This document shows positions 1-11,573 of a stretch of DNA of 64,000 nucleotides, one piece after another. The DNA lies in NCBI GenBank assembly GCA_038363925.1, contig JAQQWL010000006.1, positions 2,336,501-2,400,500 on the forward strand, given 5' to 3'. Under the pieces are notes generated by a model, which was not told the DNA's origin, made no database searches, and saw only the letters and a list, made by a program, of their open reading frames with translations. Made by a program: the position numbers and the translations under genes. This stretch comes from Apiospora phragmitis. Its lineage: Eukaryota; Ascomycota; Sordariomycetes; Amphisphaeriales; Apiosporaceae. Each line of letters begins with the position of its first letter. The stretch's first letter is position 1.

Positions 1-30
1 ACCCATGCTTCCGCCAGCGACAGCAGCGGC

Positions 31-882
31 ATGAACGACCCCATGCGGTCATCCCCTGTGGCAACATACCCTCAGCGCTCTAGCCATGGTGAGGAGGAGG
101 AGGAGGAGGAAGTATCGAGCATTGGGCTTGGTATCACTGCTCCTACCACTTTCTCAGTGGAGCACCGTCGTCCCCATGCTTTTTCCCCGGAGGACTTCGA
201 CCGCTACCTGCACAACCTGAGCACGAACGATCTCATCGCCTTGTCCACGAAGGCGCAGTGCGAGCTGCAGGAGCGCGGCCAGAGCTTCTCCTCGATCCTC
301 GGTGGCGTCCATGGCAGCAGTGGTAGCCATGGCGCCGCAGAAGCAGACGCCGCCTCAGCACAAGACGGTGGCAAGGTCATCTGGACCGGTCGCCTACCTG
401 ATAAGGAGAAGCGGAAGTACGATGACGCTGATTCTGATATGGAGGAACACGGAGGCGCGGCGACGACCAAGCCGGAGCAGCGCCAGGGAGATGAGCAAAA
501 GAACAAGAAGCAGAAGAGCGAGCAAGCTGCCGCCTCGGACAACGACACTAGCGCCACTACCCATTCCGCTTCTGCTTTGAAATACTCACCTTCTCGTCTA
601 CTGGATCTTCGGAGACCGACTCAGAGTCAGCAACACGAAGCCGCCGTTTCCAAAAAGACTGGTGACCAGCAGGAGCACCGGCAGGAGATTACATTCAAGA
701 CGGAGCCGAAACCTGCCATCGTTATGGCTACTGCTGACGCTTTCGCCGCCAAGCAGCGTCTGGTCGAGCAAGCTCTCGCTCGGAAGGCAGAAGACATGGA
801 CTGGCACTATGTCAAAGAAGACTGCTGGTGGAGCCCCCAACTCTGCTGCGGGGGCGCATTCGAGCTGATTGACAAACCGTAG
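31..882 (+). CDS. Acidic hypothetical protein, possibly 5'-partial
   Basis: I do not recognise this 283-residue reading frame. It opens with an ATG 30 bases into the window, so the true start or an upstream exon may lie outside. A Glu run sits near residues 21-27. A more ordered stretch follows (about 45-90, containing LSTNDLIALSTKAQ). The middle is long and low-complexity, rich in Lys/Glu/Gln/Asp (about 120-215) and looks disordered and nuclear-like. The end is a Trp/Cys-containing tail (DMDWHYVKEDCWWSP...CCGG). Codon use and the absence of stops support a real gene. There is no catalytic motif and I assign no function. It ends convergently with the SH3-protein gene downstream. Confidence 0.6.
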   Translation: MNDPMRSSPVATYPQRSSHGEEEEEEEVSSIGLGITAPTTFSVEHRRPHAFSPEDFDRYLHNLSTNDLIALSTKAQCELQERGQSFSSILGGVHGSSGSHGAAEADAASAQDGGKVIWTGRLPDKEKRKYDDADSDMEEHGGAATTKPEQRQGDEQKNKKQKSEQAAASDNDTSATTHSASALKYSPSRLLDLRRPTQSQQHEAAVSKKTGDQQEHRQEITFKTEPKPAIVMATADAFAAKQRLVEQALARKAEDMDWHYVKEDCWWSPQLCCGGAFELIDKP

Positions 883-1674
883 TGTTCCTATTATCTGACT
901 ATCTACAGTTCCTGATTTAGCTACACCTCGGTTGGCTGACCAAGTGGGTATGAAGGAAGAAACAAACCCCCTTTCTCTATGGGCTTGACCGGAAACGTCA
1001 TACCTCACATGAAAGAGAGTAAAGGGGGGCGAGAACAATGTTACTTGCGCCGCAGTTATGGCTAGACTGGTGTATTTGCACGGCTTATGAATCAACGATA
1101 CTTTACCCTGGAGACTTCGGGATGACTATTAGGCGTGAAGGAAAAAGAGACATTATCATTCATGCTCAGCTATGAATCATAGTGCAGGCCCGAGAGGGGC
1201 TCGACATACTACACACATAGACCACATACATAGCAATGAATCCTATCTTTTCCTTATAATAGGCGGCCGCCCTGGCATTTGTCTCGTCGTTCCACACCCG
1301 CCCCCTTGATCACCTGAATTTTCCCACGACAACGTTCGTTTTGTGAAGGCACCCCGTTTTGTACATGTCAATGATCCGAATAGGCGTAATGGCTACTTAA
1401 TAATGCGATGTAATTGATTGCTTGAACCTAAACTCCTTACTGTGCGACAAATCATGTGGTATAAATCCGTAATGGGGTTTCCCCCAAGTGCGAAAAACGT
1501 TCTTAGGAATGCGTAATTCGTAGCCAAGTGTGCCATTGAGAACCCCAGCGAAAGTCCTGCACCGTACTTTATGGCCCAACTGCGTGCGGCCTTGCTTTCT
1601 CCTTCCCTTGACCTGGCTATGTGTCAAAGGGTCTTTTTGCCAAACCCCGTGCCCTGGTGTTTTGCAACGTCGTT
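883..1674. other. Convergent intergenic stretch
   Basis: This holds the 3' sides of the acidic hypothetical gene and the Ysc84-type gene. A 123-codon frame on the minus strand (1397-1768) exists only if an alternative splice acceptor of the SH3 gene is used. I see no independent gene here. Confidence 0.5.
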
Positions 1675-3143
1675 TTATTCGCTCATTTTGACGTAGTTGC
1701 TGGGGAAAATGCCATGCCGCGTGCCAACCATACCGGTCCTTCTCCCTGTCAGTATAACAGCCCGACAATTACACCATTACGGGCAAAGGGGTAAGCCACT
1801 TACCACCAGTCATTGGCGCTATCGGTCTTCTTCAACACCGTGATAACATCGCCCTTCTTGAAGCCAAGGTCACCAGGCTGATCGGCCTCAAAGGTGAACA
1901 GAGCCACGGCCTCGTTCTTCTTCAGCATGGCGTTCTTGCTCTGGAAGTTTGGTTTCGGCGCGGCGGGTCTTCCGGGACCAGCCCTCTTATCGGCACCGAA
2001 TTGGCCTGTGCTGTTCCTATTCGGGTTGCTACCACCAGGGCGGTCGTAGACGTCGTCTTGCCACGTGCTAGCACGCTTCGGGGCACCGAAGCTCTCTTGG
2101 CCGCCACCGTAACCTCCGGGTGCGTCCCTAGTTCCGCCCTGGCTGTTGCCCCAGCTCGCATTGTTGTGTGCGTCATCGTATTGTGGAACATCGTTGTACA
2201 TGCCGTCGTCCATGCTCCCCGATCGCACGCCGTTGAACACCCTCGAATTCAGAACGGTCATCAGAGGCGCAGACTGCGGCGGAGGTCGGACGGAGCCGGT
2301 GAGAAGTTGCATGGCGGTCAATCGCTGCCCGTAGAGCTTTTCGTTTGCGTCCTTGCGTTCGATGATAGCCGAGCCTTCCAGCGAGACACCGGCGAACAGT
2401 CCCTTTGTTTTGCTGTAAGAGAAGACACCCGCAACACTCTTAAGCGAAGCGGCGCCGGCTGCTTCGGCATTGCGACCAACGGGACCGGCTGCAATAGAGA
2501 CGTTTCCGCCTAAGGTAATGGAACCCATTTGCGCGAAGGTCTTGACAGCGCTGGCATCATTGAGGATAAAGACGAAGTCGGTTAACTCGAACCCGATTTG
2601 ACCACCAAAGCCACCACCCGCCGTCATGATGGCGCTAGGCGCCGACCAAGAGCCATCGGGAAGTCGAGCGACAACGAGGCCGGAACCGAATCGAGCGGAG
2701 CCAAGGAAACCGGCTTTGAATACTGTAAGAATTGCCAGACCCTAATCGTTTGTCGTCGTATCTTAAGTCAGAAACCGGTACAACGATGCGGGTGTTTAGG
2801 CAGCAGCAGCAGCACCGTAGCCGGAGACGCGGACAGTGTAGTATGTTGGAGGTAACTTTACTCACCTTCGCGTTGGCCAGGACTTGGGGAGGAATGATCT
2901 TGTCAGGCCCGAAAGATTGTCGCGGGTCGATGAAGCTCGTCAGGATCTTGCCGCACTTCTTGCATTCGGCTGTGGCAGAAAAGAGAACGAGCGTATTAGT
3001 ACAGTGTTTGCGCACCAGAAGATGGCAAGCATCGCATCACAAGCAGCCGTTGAACGGTTGCGGGGCGCCAAGCTTGCTTGGAGGTTCAGACAGCAATTGG
3101 ACTTACACGACAAGGACGACGGGAGGGGGTTGTTGATACCCAT
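1675..3143 (-). CDS. YSC84: Ysc84/Lsb3-type actin-binding SH3 protein
   Basis: Four exons are supported: 3143-3107, 2969-2866, 2741-1804 and 1738-1675, giving 380 residues. The N-terminus MGINNPLPSSLS-SECKKC and the following DPRQSFGPDKIIPPQVLANAK are signature sequences of the Ysc84 (SYLF) domain, which binds lipid and actin. A Gly/Pro/Asn-rich linker follows, then a C-terminal SH3 domain (ALFTFEADQPGDLGFKKGD...NDWW, then TGMVGTRHGIFPSNYV). The family acts at cortical actin patches in endocytosis. The last intron (1803-1739) uses an AAG acceptor. A nearby CAG acceptor 7 bases upstream would shift the frame and lose the SH3 end, so the AAG site is preferred. The gene is intact with no anomaly. 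Confidence 0.9.
2803..2817 (+). repeat. CAG trinucleotide run in intron 2 of the Ysc84-type gene
   Basis: A short CAG/GCA triplet run lies inside the second intron of the SH3-protein gene. It does not affect the coding sequence. Confidence 0.6.
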
Positions 3144-4444
3144 CGTGGCGGTTCGTTGCGTCTGTTCTCAATTTAAGTCCGAATTGGAACCGATTTGCAA
3201 TTCAGTAGGGAGAAGTCGTCGAAATGGCAGGAGGTAGGTAGTAGTAGGAGTGGTTGTAAGAGGTAGAAGGCAGTAAGCGATGATGACCTCGTCACTCGTG
3301 GTTGGGCAATCAGTCGGGCAGTGTGGGGTCCTGGCAGTATCGCGAGGGAAACAGGTTGGATGGGGTGAGCTTCCGTCGAAATATTGCGAGGCGGCGGGGC
3401 TAAAGCTCTTGGGACAGACCGAGCTACCCGAGCCGTTCAAAGACAAGGTCTGATGAGGTGGATCGAGCTGGGAGAGTTGGAGAGGAACTGAATCTGTTAA
3501 AAGAACCACGTCGTGTTTCCGGTGCATATGTATTTATCTATTTAGTCGTATCCAGGCATCTACTTACATAGCAATATTCCCCGATGCGTATTACAGACAG
3601 GCGAACTTCCAGAACAATGATTGCTGCCCGCCCCAGAAAAGTTGGGATGGATAAGTGAGAAGAGTGACTGCACTGACAGCTTGGTTGCGTAATAAGGCTG
3701 GGCTTAGACAGCGCTAGAGTGGTCATCCTAATCAACCAACCCAGCTTCCGGGCCAGTGTGAGTGCTAGGTTAGCTGACTGCAGTGCTATCCCCCCAACCA
3801 TCGCACTCGCCTGTTCCTTGGAGTGTCACAAGCCTCCTCCACAAACCTGCTGAGCCACAAGTACAATGTTGCCTTCTAGCCTGCGTCATTCTCATCCCCG
3901 GATCTGCCAGCTAGCCAGGTAGTCCGTAGTTCCCCCTTTTTTACCCTGACATACGCATACAGGCATGGATGCATTGCATGGCGAGAATCGAGACGAGATT
4001 CTGTAGGAATTACATTGGCCCCTACCCCAGTCGCCTTTCTTTCTACACGCGATAAATGAGAACAAAGACCTTCGCCGAGCCGAGTCAATAGCCTCACGTT
4101 AAAAACTACATACCGACCTCGTTCCGCTTAGACTTTCCAGAGAACCTCTTGCCACGCTAGTGTGAAACGCGCAAGTGCCACCGCCGCCCCAAAGTCTAGA
4201 ACCTCGCCCAACTATCGTGACCCTCGTTCCACCTCTTCCCTTCCCACAACTCAACATCCCTCCCGCCCCCCTCCGAACATTCGAAGACGCCTCCCCAGGC
4301 CCCCGGACATCCCGACCGATAGCTTGCTCAACCGCCACTACCAGACTCCATTACACTAGTCGCACGGTACCTCGCCGTATCCCGATACAATCGTTCAAGA
4401 AACCACCAACTTAAACAACAACAACAACAAATCCCAAAGCAAAG
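3144..4444. promoter_or_regulatory. Divergent promoter region of the Ysc84-type and SFT1 genes
   Basis: About 1.3 kb separates two divergently oriented genes. No frame looks protein-like. Immediately upstream of the SFT1 ATG is a CAA/AAC-rich leader (4412-4432), typical of fungal 5' untranslated regions. I see no recognisable operator. Confidence 0.5.
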
Positions 4445-4877
4445 ATGTCGGATGCATACGAGCGCGAGCGCCAGAACAACGCCAGGCTCGAGGAGCTCTC
4501 GGCCAAGGTCTCCTCCTTGCGCGGCGTCACCGTGGACATCTACGACAATGCGCGCGCGCAGGATGTGATCGACAATACCGTACGTCACCTGAACTTGCAC
4601 CCCATCCAAAACCCTTGACTGCCAGTCAATTCAGCATGCATGCAGCCGGCAGCAACATAGGAAAACTCACCAAGCTAATCATCTGCTGTTGTTGTCCTCA
4701 ATATAGTCCGACACCTTCTCGTCCATGTCGACGCAGCTGAAGGGTTCCGCCGGCCGCCTCGGCCGCGCCGCCGCCTCGGGGAATAAGATCGCCATCTTCA
4801 AGCTGTCCGCCGTCATCATCGGCGCCTTCTTGGTGCTCTACTGGCTGTACAAGCTGTTCTTCCGGGGCTCCGCCTAA
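4445..4877 (+). CDS. SFT1: Sft1-like v/t-SNARE of the Golgi
   Basis: Two exons (4445-4579 and 4707-4877) encode a 101-residue tail-anchored SNARE. The SNARE helix runs from about residue 12 to 70 (NARLEELSAKVSSLRGVTVDIYDNARAQDVIDNTSDTF...), with glutamine near the expected zero layer. A short loop and one hydrophobic membrane segment (about 78-96, LSAVIIGAFLVLYWLYKLFF) end the protein. Length and architecture match the Bet1/Sft1 family. Sft1 mediates retrograde intra-Golgi fusion. The reading frame is intact across a phase-0 GTACGT...ATAG intron. Bet1 itself is the main alternative, but the very short N-terminus favours Sft1. Confidence 0.85.
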
Positions 4878-5560
4878 GCGCCCGGCAATCCCCGATCTTT
4901 TCGGCGCTCTTCCTCTTCCCCCCTGAGGAGCGACTCGATGACGCATGCGCAGATATAAAGATGGATTCATTACACAGAAAGAGAGAGCGAACGAGAGATA
5001 GAGGGCAGACGAGAAGGGAGGCCGCAATGCACGTATGCCATTAGGTCGAAGGAAGGAAGACACATCAACAACTACTGACCAGATGATGTGATGTGAGGCT
5101 TACGATAGAGGCCGACTTATCAGGATCAAGCACGGAAACAAACAAACATTGGGGAGATAAAGTACGGAGACGACTTACCAAATAGTCAGTAGGTTGCGAG
5201 TATCCGTAGGCAGGCCCGGGCGGCACACAGACGGCGTGGATGGATCGGTGACAGTTTGGAGGCTACTACGTTGGACTACGTACAGATGGCTGCTCTTTCA
5301 GCATAGCATTGGCGTTTCAAATGGGGTATGATTATTTATTTTGCGGGTTCATACAGTACATGGCAGCAAGACGCTCGCGTTTCATAATTAAATCATTCTA
5401 TGTGCAAACAGGCCTCTTAAGCTGGTATAGATATCTGGAATTGACTTGCGACCTGTCACAGTTCATACTCAGAAATATGCCTAGACCTCGAGTAAATCAG
5501 CCGCATGTTATTCCAGCTTATCTACATTTTGTTCTATCTAGCAGGACCAGTCGAGCCAAT
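4878..5560. other. Convergent 3' intergenic region
   Basis: This is the space between the ends of SFT1 and the ArfGAP gene. Short ORFs here have no protein-like composition. I see nothing further. Confidence 0.5.
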
Positions 5561-7356
5561 CTACTGCCAGACGTTGGTGCCAAACAAATCATCGTTGCCA
5601 CCGAATCCGCCGCCCGTTGACTTAGCGGCGCCGCCGTTGCTGGTCGAGGAAGCCCCCCCGCCCGTGCTGCTCGTCCATCCACCGAACTCCTCGTCGGCCG
5701 CCACGGCCGGCGTAGTGTTGAAACTACCGCCCCCTTCGGGCACAATGCTCTGGCTGGCCAGAGACCCGCCGCTGCCTCCCCAGCCACCAAAATCGCTGGG
5801 TCCGAAACCGGCGGATTTGGGGAGCTCGGGGCTCTTAGCTGCGGGGGCGGCCGCGGCAGGAGCAGCCGGCTCGCCCCATGCGTTGCCCCAGACATCCGAG
5901 TTGCTCCAGTTGGGCACAGCAGAAGAGGTCGCCACAGGGTTAGCAGGCGCCGGTGGAGAGGTCGGCTTCGACGAGGACAGGTTGAAGACCGAGTCCATGG
6001 CCGGGGCAGGTGCTGGCGCAGGCGGCGATGCTGTCTTGGTCGCTATGGCCGGTGCGGGGCTCGACAGATCAAAGAGATCGCCCATGGCGGACGACGATGA
6101 CTGAGCAGGAGCCGCAGGCGGAGCGCCCCATCCGCCGAAACTGTCTGATGTGGACATGGCTGGCTTTGGCTGTTGCTGAGGGGCAGCTGGCTTGGAGGGC
6201 TTTGTGTCAAAGAAACCGCCTCCGCTCAAACTCGAGAAAGCAGAGGTAGGCTGGGGCGTAGACTTGTTACTGGCCATACTAGTCAAACCGGCAAAGGCAT
6301 CTGGCTGGGGGCTCTTAGGCGATTTCATACTGTTGCTGCTGCTACCAAAGCTCAAGCCGGCAAAGTCATCCATGAGACTGCCACCAGCGGACCTTTGGGG
6401 TTGGTGGCCCATCGTGGGCGACACTGGCGACGTCATGGCACCAAAGCCGCTGCCGAACGAGCTGGACGCGTTGTGTTGTGGTTGGGACTTGGGGGCTGAA
6501 GCGTATAAAGATAAGATAGACTGCTTCAGATCCGGTCGCGATTGGCCGCCAGACATGCCGCCCATACCCGTGGTGCTAGCAGGTCGTGGAGGAGCAGCAG
6601 GCGCATCACTGAGGAAGTCCAATCCGAATAACGAGTCCTTTGCGGTGGTCGTCTTCGGAGGCGCCGGGGCTGCTTTAGGCGGACCAGGCTGGTTGGCTGA
6701 AGGACCGGCGGTGCTGGCGCGCGGAGGCAGATCGTCCCCGCCGATGAGGTCTCCTTGGGACGCCGCGGCACGTTGGGAAGCTGCGGATTGACCGAGCGGT
6801 GTCTTCCGTTGAGATTCTCTCCTTTCAATGTTCTGCTTTTCCTTGACAATGCTGAGGGGTATGTCATCATCGCCAGCGACATCTAGGGATGCAGGGTCGG
6901 GCATGGGCCCGTCCATGACCCATCTTTTGAGCTCGTACTTGGTTCGGATGAAGTTCTCGATCTTGGCCTCGGAGGGCACGTGGCCTGGTGCCAGCTTGGA
7001 TTCCCAGTATTTGTTTGCTCGCGCGTTGCCCCAGCTGAGGATGCTCCTCAATTGCTCGTCGGTCCATGAGTCCAGATCAACCGACTTGACTCGGGAGATG
7101 TGCGTTCCCATACCACGGTGAATACCGGAACATCGAATGCAGATGAAAACGCCGAGATTCCAGCTCGCCCATCTTGGATCTGTGGGTTGGAAGGTCAATT
7201 GGGCATTTGCGGAATAGTAGCGGAGGATGGAAACTTACGCTTGTTCTTCTTGCAGTCGGCGCATATCTTGTTGGTTTCTAGCTTCAAGAGACTCTTGATC
7301 GTGGCCTGATTCTGGGCGGCCTTCTCAGCCGCCGGATTCGGTGGCCGCCTCGACAT
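5561..7356 (-). CDS. AGE2: ArfGAP, Age2-like
   Basis: Two exons (7356-7239 and 7179-5561) give 578 residues. The first 130 hold the ArfGAP zinc finger: CADC, a 17-residue spacer with PRWASWNLGVF, then CIRC, followed by GIHRGMGTHISRVKSVDLD. The arginine in GIHR is the GAP arginine finger. The domain activates GTP hydrolysis by Arf GTPases on trans-Golgi/endosomal membranes. The remaining 440 residues are low-complexity Pro/Ser/Ala/Gly with FGG.W and DLFGTNVW-type short motifs, as in clathrin-adaptor-binding tails. The frame is intact. The domain sequence is closest to yeast Age2/SMAP-type proteins rather than Gcs1, which is a family-level judgement. Confidence 0.87.
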
Positions 7357-8191
7357 GTTGACTGACGTTGTCGTTGGTATGTATCGCGATGGGAGTTTCG
7401 AGAGGTTTGAGTATTTCGGTTGCACTTAAAAATGCTAGGTTGCCAGACCGAGCTGCTGCTGTTGCCTGGGGACTGTGGTTGCTGGAACCTACTTGTCCAC
7501 CTGTAATCACAAAGGGGGGTTCGTGGCAGTAGTTGTCGTCGTTGTTATGTTATAAAGTGGGCATGAATTGGTATGGATGGGATTGATGTGGCTTGTTCTC
7601 TGATGTGTCGCATTATTATCTAGCCTATTACTTAGCAACTTCCGAAAGCTCGTCCCTCCCCAAGGCCAGAACCACAAGTAGAGCTACCCGCAATTGCCAA
7701 AGTCAGAGATCCATACTGCCAGCCATCCCTCCCTGAGATGTGCTGCCGCTGGGCACTGCCTTGACGCCCAATCCCGTCCCGTCTCAATAAGATGGTTTCG
7801 GAGATCGTTAGAAACAATGATCCGGCCATTCAACAGCGTCTTGACTGAAGGTGATGGGTGAATGTGGCTTTTACGTCTGCTGCAATTAAAAATGTGGGTA
7901 GGACAGCCGTTAGTAGGTGGCTGTGGCATGGTGGCTTGGAGCTTTGGAGGGGTCATTGCTGACATGATGAGTGACGCCATTGACGACAGGCGTAGATTTG
8001 AACCCCCCTGTCGGTATTTGCCACTGTACGAGGGCAATTGATTCCAAATATCATCAATTCCTCTCCTCCCAAAGAACACCGAATACTTAGGATCAACTTA
8101 CTAGTCAAGCCACTAAACCGATATATATCTCCTGTCGTGACGCTCCCGGTTCATTGATCTTTTCCAGCAGTCTACCATCACCACCTGTGTT
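7357..8191. promoter_or_regulatory. Divergent promoter region of ArfGAP and msrB
   Basis: About 0.83 kb between two divergent genes. ORFs on the minus strand (7632-8079) have no family resemblance and are best treated as chance. A TATATAT stretch occurs near 8121-8128, about 65 bases before the msrB ATG. Confidence 0.5.
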
Positions 8192-8879
8192 ATGCGCTTG
8201 CCGCCCTTCTCCAGTTTGCTTCGAACGTTCTACACCTATTCCACTTTCGCTCGAGCCAGAGCCACAGCCAACCAGAAGTCACTTCATGGTAGCGCACGAC
8301 CTCTGAAGTCTATGCCCACCATCCCCTTTCTCGGTAGTCTGTTTGGTTCATCAAGTTCTGCCTCCAGCAAGATGTCGTACCCCGATCAGAGGAACAACGA
8401 CGAGTGGCGCGCTGTCCTCAACAAAGGTACGTTTATGGAACACAGTCAAACCTGCCCGGTCCATCATCGGTACGCTTACACTCCTTTCAGAGCAATTCCG
8501 TGTTCTGAGAGAAAAGGGCACCGAAGCCCCCTTCTCTGGAAGGTATGACAAGTTCTTCTCAGAATCCGGAGTGTACACCTGTGCTGGGTGCGACGCTCCA
8601 CTCTACAAAGCCAACCATAAGTTCAAGTCTGGCTGTGGCTGGCCTGCATACTTTGACAGCATCCCGGGTGCTGTCACGCGCCATGAGGACAGTACTCTCG
8701 GCATGACCAGGACTGAGATCGTCTGCTCCAACTGCGGTGGGCATCTTGGCCATGTATTCAAGGGAGAGGGCTACTCCACGCCCACAGACGAGCGCCACTG
8801 TGTCAACAGCGTCAGCCTCAACTTTTCTCCCGAGGACAAAGCAGCCGAAGGTTCCAAGAGCGGGGAGAGCAAGGCCTAA
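8192..8879 (+). CDS. msrB: Peptide methionine-R-sulfoxide reductase B
   Basis: Exons 8192-8426 and 8491-8879 encode 207 residues. The MsrB domain starts near residue 65. It contains the two zinc-binding CxxC pairs (CAGC and CSNC, the latter followed by GGHLGHVF) and the catalytic cysteine in RHCVNSVSLNF. The enzyme reduces methionine-R-sulfoxide in proteins with thioredoxin as donor. The first 60 residues are rich in Arg/Ser/Thr with few acidic residues, fitting a mitochondrial targeting peptide. Internal ATGs at 8311 and 8371 could give shorter, cytosolic forms. The frame is intact. The short Lys/Glu/Ser tail after the catalytic region is not part of the fold. Confidence 0.92.
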
Positions 8880-10316
8880 AGAAGGGAAGTTCAATAATCA
8901 TGGGTCTGATTGGAGCTTGGCAACGTATATACGAGATTGAATGGGATGCGATATTACGACCGTCGCTATATACTCAGGTGTATGAATTAAGGGGCGGGTC
9001 AACCTACGTCGATTACAGTATATCAGGGCTCTGCATTCGGCTTTGCTTCCCGAAGGCTACGGCTACATTGTGGTTAGGTATCAATACATATCTGTGGCAG
9101 TGTTTTGAATTATCAGGCCCCAGCTGCCCCTTGGTTTCCACGGAGTTTGTCCCGGAGCCCTGGTATAAGAGGCACCATGCCCCCTCCCTATTCAAAAACC
9201 TGCCAACATCTCTATCTCTTCAACCAGAAGAGATATTCGAGTCTTCTATTGAGATGCCGCTATCCAATTTGCCCGTTGATCTAATATGATCAGCGACCCT
9301 ATTTTCTTCTTTCAACAAAGCTCTAGGCCAGTACTTACTCGACTACATATTGTATACGAGAAGCTATATTCTTGACAAGATCCAATAAGGTGTCGATTTG
9401 CCAGCATGTAAACTAGGTTGACGGAGAAAAATCATAGAGTTTCATTCCACGGTATCCAAGACTTCAAGGCCAGTGTCCCAGCTTTGGCTTTTTCGAGTGG
9501 CCTAATAAATGAGCAACTATGAGTGACTTCATGTCTGACCACTCGATTAGGGGCTGTATAATCTATGAAGCACATTGTAATGCACACATGAGGGATAATC
9601 TGCTCCCTTCTGGATATCCCAACTGGCGAGATACTACTAGTCAAACAAGTTAGACCAATAGTATTAGTAACAGTAGAGAATACCTCGTTCCCTATACTAG
9701 ATAAAATATACTAGATTTCCGTACCAAACAGCAACGGGCATCTTCTTATTCCTGTAAATCATATCCCAGAATCATACTCCCCCGCAGGTATGTTTGCATC
9801 CGTGTATCTTGGGAATGCTAAAGCTTATCTGAGCATTGGGAACTGTACCGTGTGGAGAATGAATGTTACGATGCCCTGCCCTGCTCATGATGCTGCCGCC
9901 GGCAAGTGAATTAGCTGCAAAACACACTACTCTTCCACCCGCTGTCACCCCTGTGCTCTTCTATGCTCTCCTGCTCAGGCTGCCATATATCAAATTGCGG
10001 TTCGTACTTTGCTTGCTTTCTCCGAAAGAGTTTGACTCACTGAGAGGAGGCACCACTGTCACCCTTTCTCCGACCCGTCCATGCTTTACATATATCAAGC
10101 AATTCTCTGCCGCCAAATGTTTCCTACCCTTCTTGAGTATCAACCATCACTTTTTCCTTGAGACACCTTTTGACATCAGATTTCAATATCCTACTCTTCA
10201 GAGACTATCTCTTTGATTGCATACCTGAGATAACTCTACTTGTACAATCTCTTGTCAACATTATCCTCTCGGGTGTTTTTCTACCAGAGAATCCAGCCTT
10301 TTGACCATTTTTCAAC
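8880..10316. other. Intergenic stretch without a convincing gene
   Basis: About 1.4 kb between msrB and the orphan ORF. Reading frames of 60-130 codons occur on both strands but lack conserved motifs. A pyrimidine-rich leader precedes the ATG at 10317. I see nothing else. Confidence 0.45.
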
Positions 10317-10976
10317 ATGTCGTCTACTCGCTACAACCTTCGACCCATTGCTTCCCGCGTGGCTGCTACCCGCGCTGCACAGGAACTCGGGATCTCTGCC
10401 AGCGAAGCTCGCCGCCGCGTAGGCCGTCCAGCTTCGAGACGTCAACAGCCACGCCCCATCCGCATCCGCCTCGCCGGGGCCTGGGCACCCGAGAACAGAG
10501 CCCAGCTCCTACGAGAGGAGCGTCTCCGTCACGAGCAAAGCAGCTACCATCTGATCATCCAAAATCGGCCACTCGAGAATCCCGACAAGCCTCGTCTTCA
10601 AGTAACACGCCACAGCGTTCCCTCTGTCCACCGAGAGGCCCCAGGGCAGCAGCCGGTTTGCAGCATACGGCAATACGCTCACCAACGCTTACACTCAATC
10701 CACGACAACAAGAAGGGAGCCTTTGTATACCACCACATGCGAGACGCCGGGCGGGACATCAACACCACGTGGCTCGGCCGCTGGTGTGTGTCGTTGTACG
10801 ACTTCAACCTCCGCAGCACCATCTGGGAGAACCCCGGAATGTTCAACTTCATTCGAATGCTCAAGGACACTACAGACGAGCCCCTTATCCTCAATGGCCG
10901 TGTCGGAGACCGCCACGTCTACAATTTCGACTGCAGGACCCACCAGTACACTTGGAAGGCCCCGGGCTTTGTCTAG
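10317..10976 (+). CDS. Hypothetical protein, orphan
   Basis: A single 219-codon frame starts MSSTRYNLRPIASRVAATR. I do not recognise it. The first 100 residues are strongly basic (many Arg, few acidic residues) and probably disordered. The last 100 residues are more ordered and aromatic-rich (TWLGRWCVSLYDFNLRSTIW, RVGDRHVYNFDCRTHQYTW). There is no signal peptide or membrane segment. The start context AACATGTC and the contrast between the two halves support coding. It sits at the border between the housekeeping block and the secondary-metabolism region, convergent with the next regulator. Confidence 0.5.
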   Translation: MSSTRYNLRPIASRVAATRAAQELGISASEARRRVGRPASRRQQPRPIRIRLAGAWAPENRAQLLREERLRHEQSSYHLIIQNRPLENPDKPRLQVTRHSVPSVHREAPGQQPVCSIRQYAHQRLHSIHDNKKGAFVYHHMRDAGRDINTTWLGRWCVSLYDFNLRSTIWENPGMFNFIRMLKDTTDEPLILNGRVGDRHVYNFDCRTHQYTWKAPGFV

Positions 10977-11573
10977 GCCGACCAATGATGGCAACTGCAG
11001 CCATGACACCACGACACAACACAACACTGCCATGAACATCGCCTTAGGAAAGTCACCAACCGTGATACAACTCCACCATTATGGCAAGAGATACCTATCA
11101 ATGCTTTTTTGTCACGGCCTGTACATTATGTATACATGTACTTCTCCAGTGGACACATACACGCCCATCCTCACGAGACATTTGACCAATCTGGAGGACT
11201 TTTGGGGGTAGGCGGGCCCCCCCTTTCAAATTATTCGAACATGCTGCAACTCATGATTTTGCTTTCGAATCTGGAAACTACAACGGCGCTCTTTTCGGCT
11301 TTTGCTTTTTTGAACTGCAACAATTTGCTCCTTGCATCGCCGATACCCTGTACGATTGAGTCTTGAGATTTGCGTGCTGTGGAAGGACTGAGACACCGGG
11401 ACTTGATTATTAGGATTGGTAATTGGAATTGGTTATTGGACATGGCGAGGGAAGCAGTTTCTCCCTACCGACATACTCTTGTACAACATTAATAATGGAA
11501 CTCACTACATTCAAACCCTACCTAGAGCATGCTCTCCGAAGACCGCCATCGTCTCCACTATACCAAGATGCAG
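10977..11573. other. Convergent intergenic stretch
   Basis: Short space between the orphan ORF and the 3' end of the AflR-like regulator. Only sub-90-codon frames are present. Nothing is assigned. Confidence 0.45.

Noticed and set aside
1397..1768. Minus-strand 123-codon frame and apparent frame break in the SH3 domain
   Set aside because: An AAG acceptor at 1739-1740 joins the SH3 end in frame with normal spacing, so the gene is intact and the long frame is a by-product of the unused CAG acceptor.
7632..8079. Overlapping minus-strand frames between ArfGAP and msrB
   Set aside because: They lie in a divergent promoter region and show no family features.
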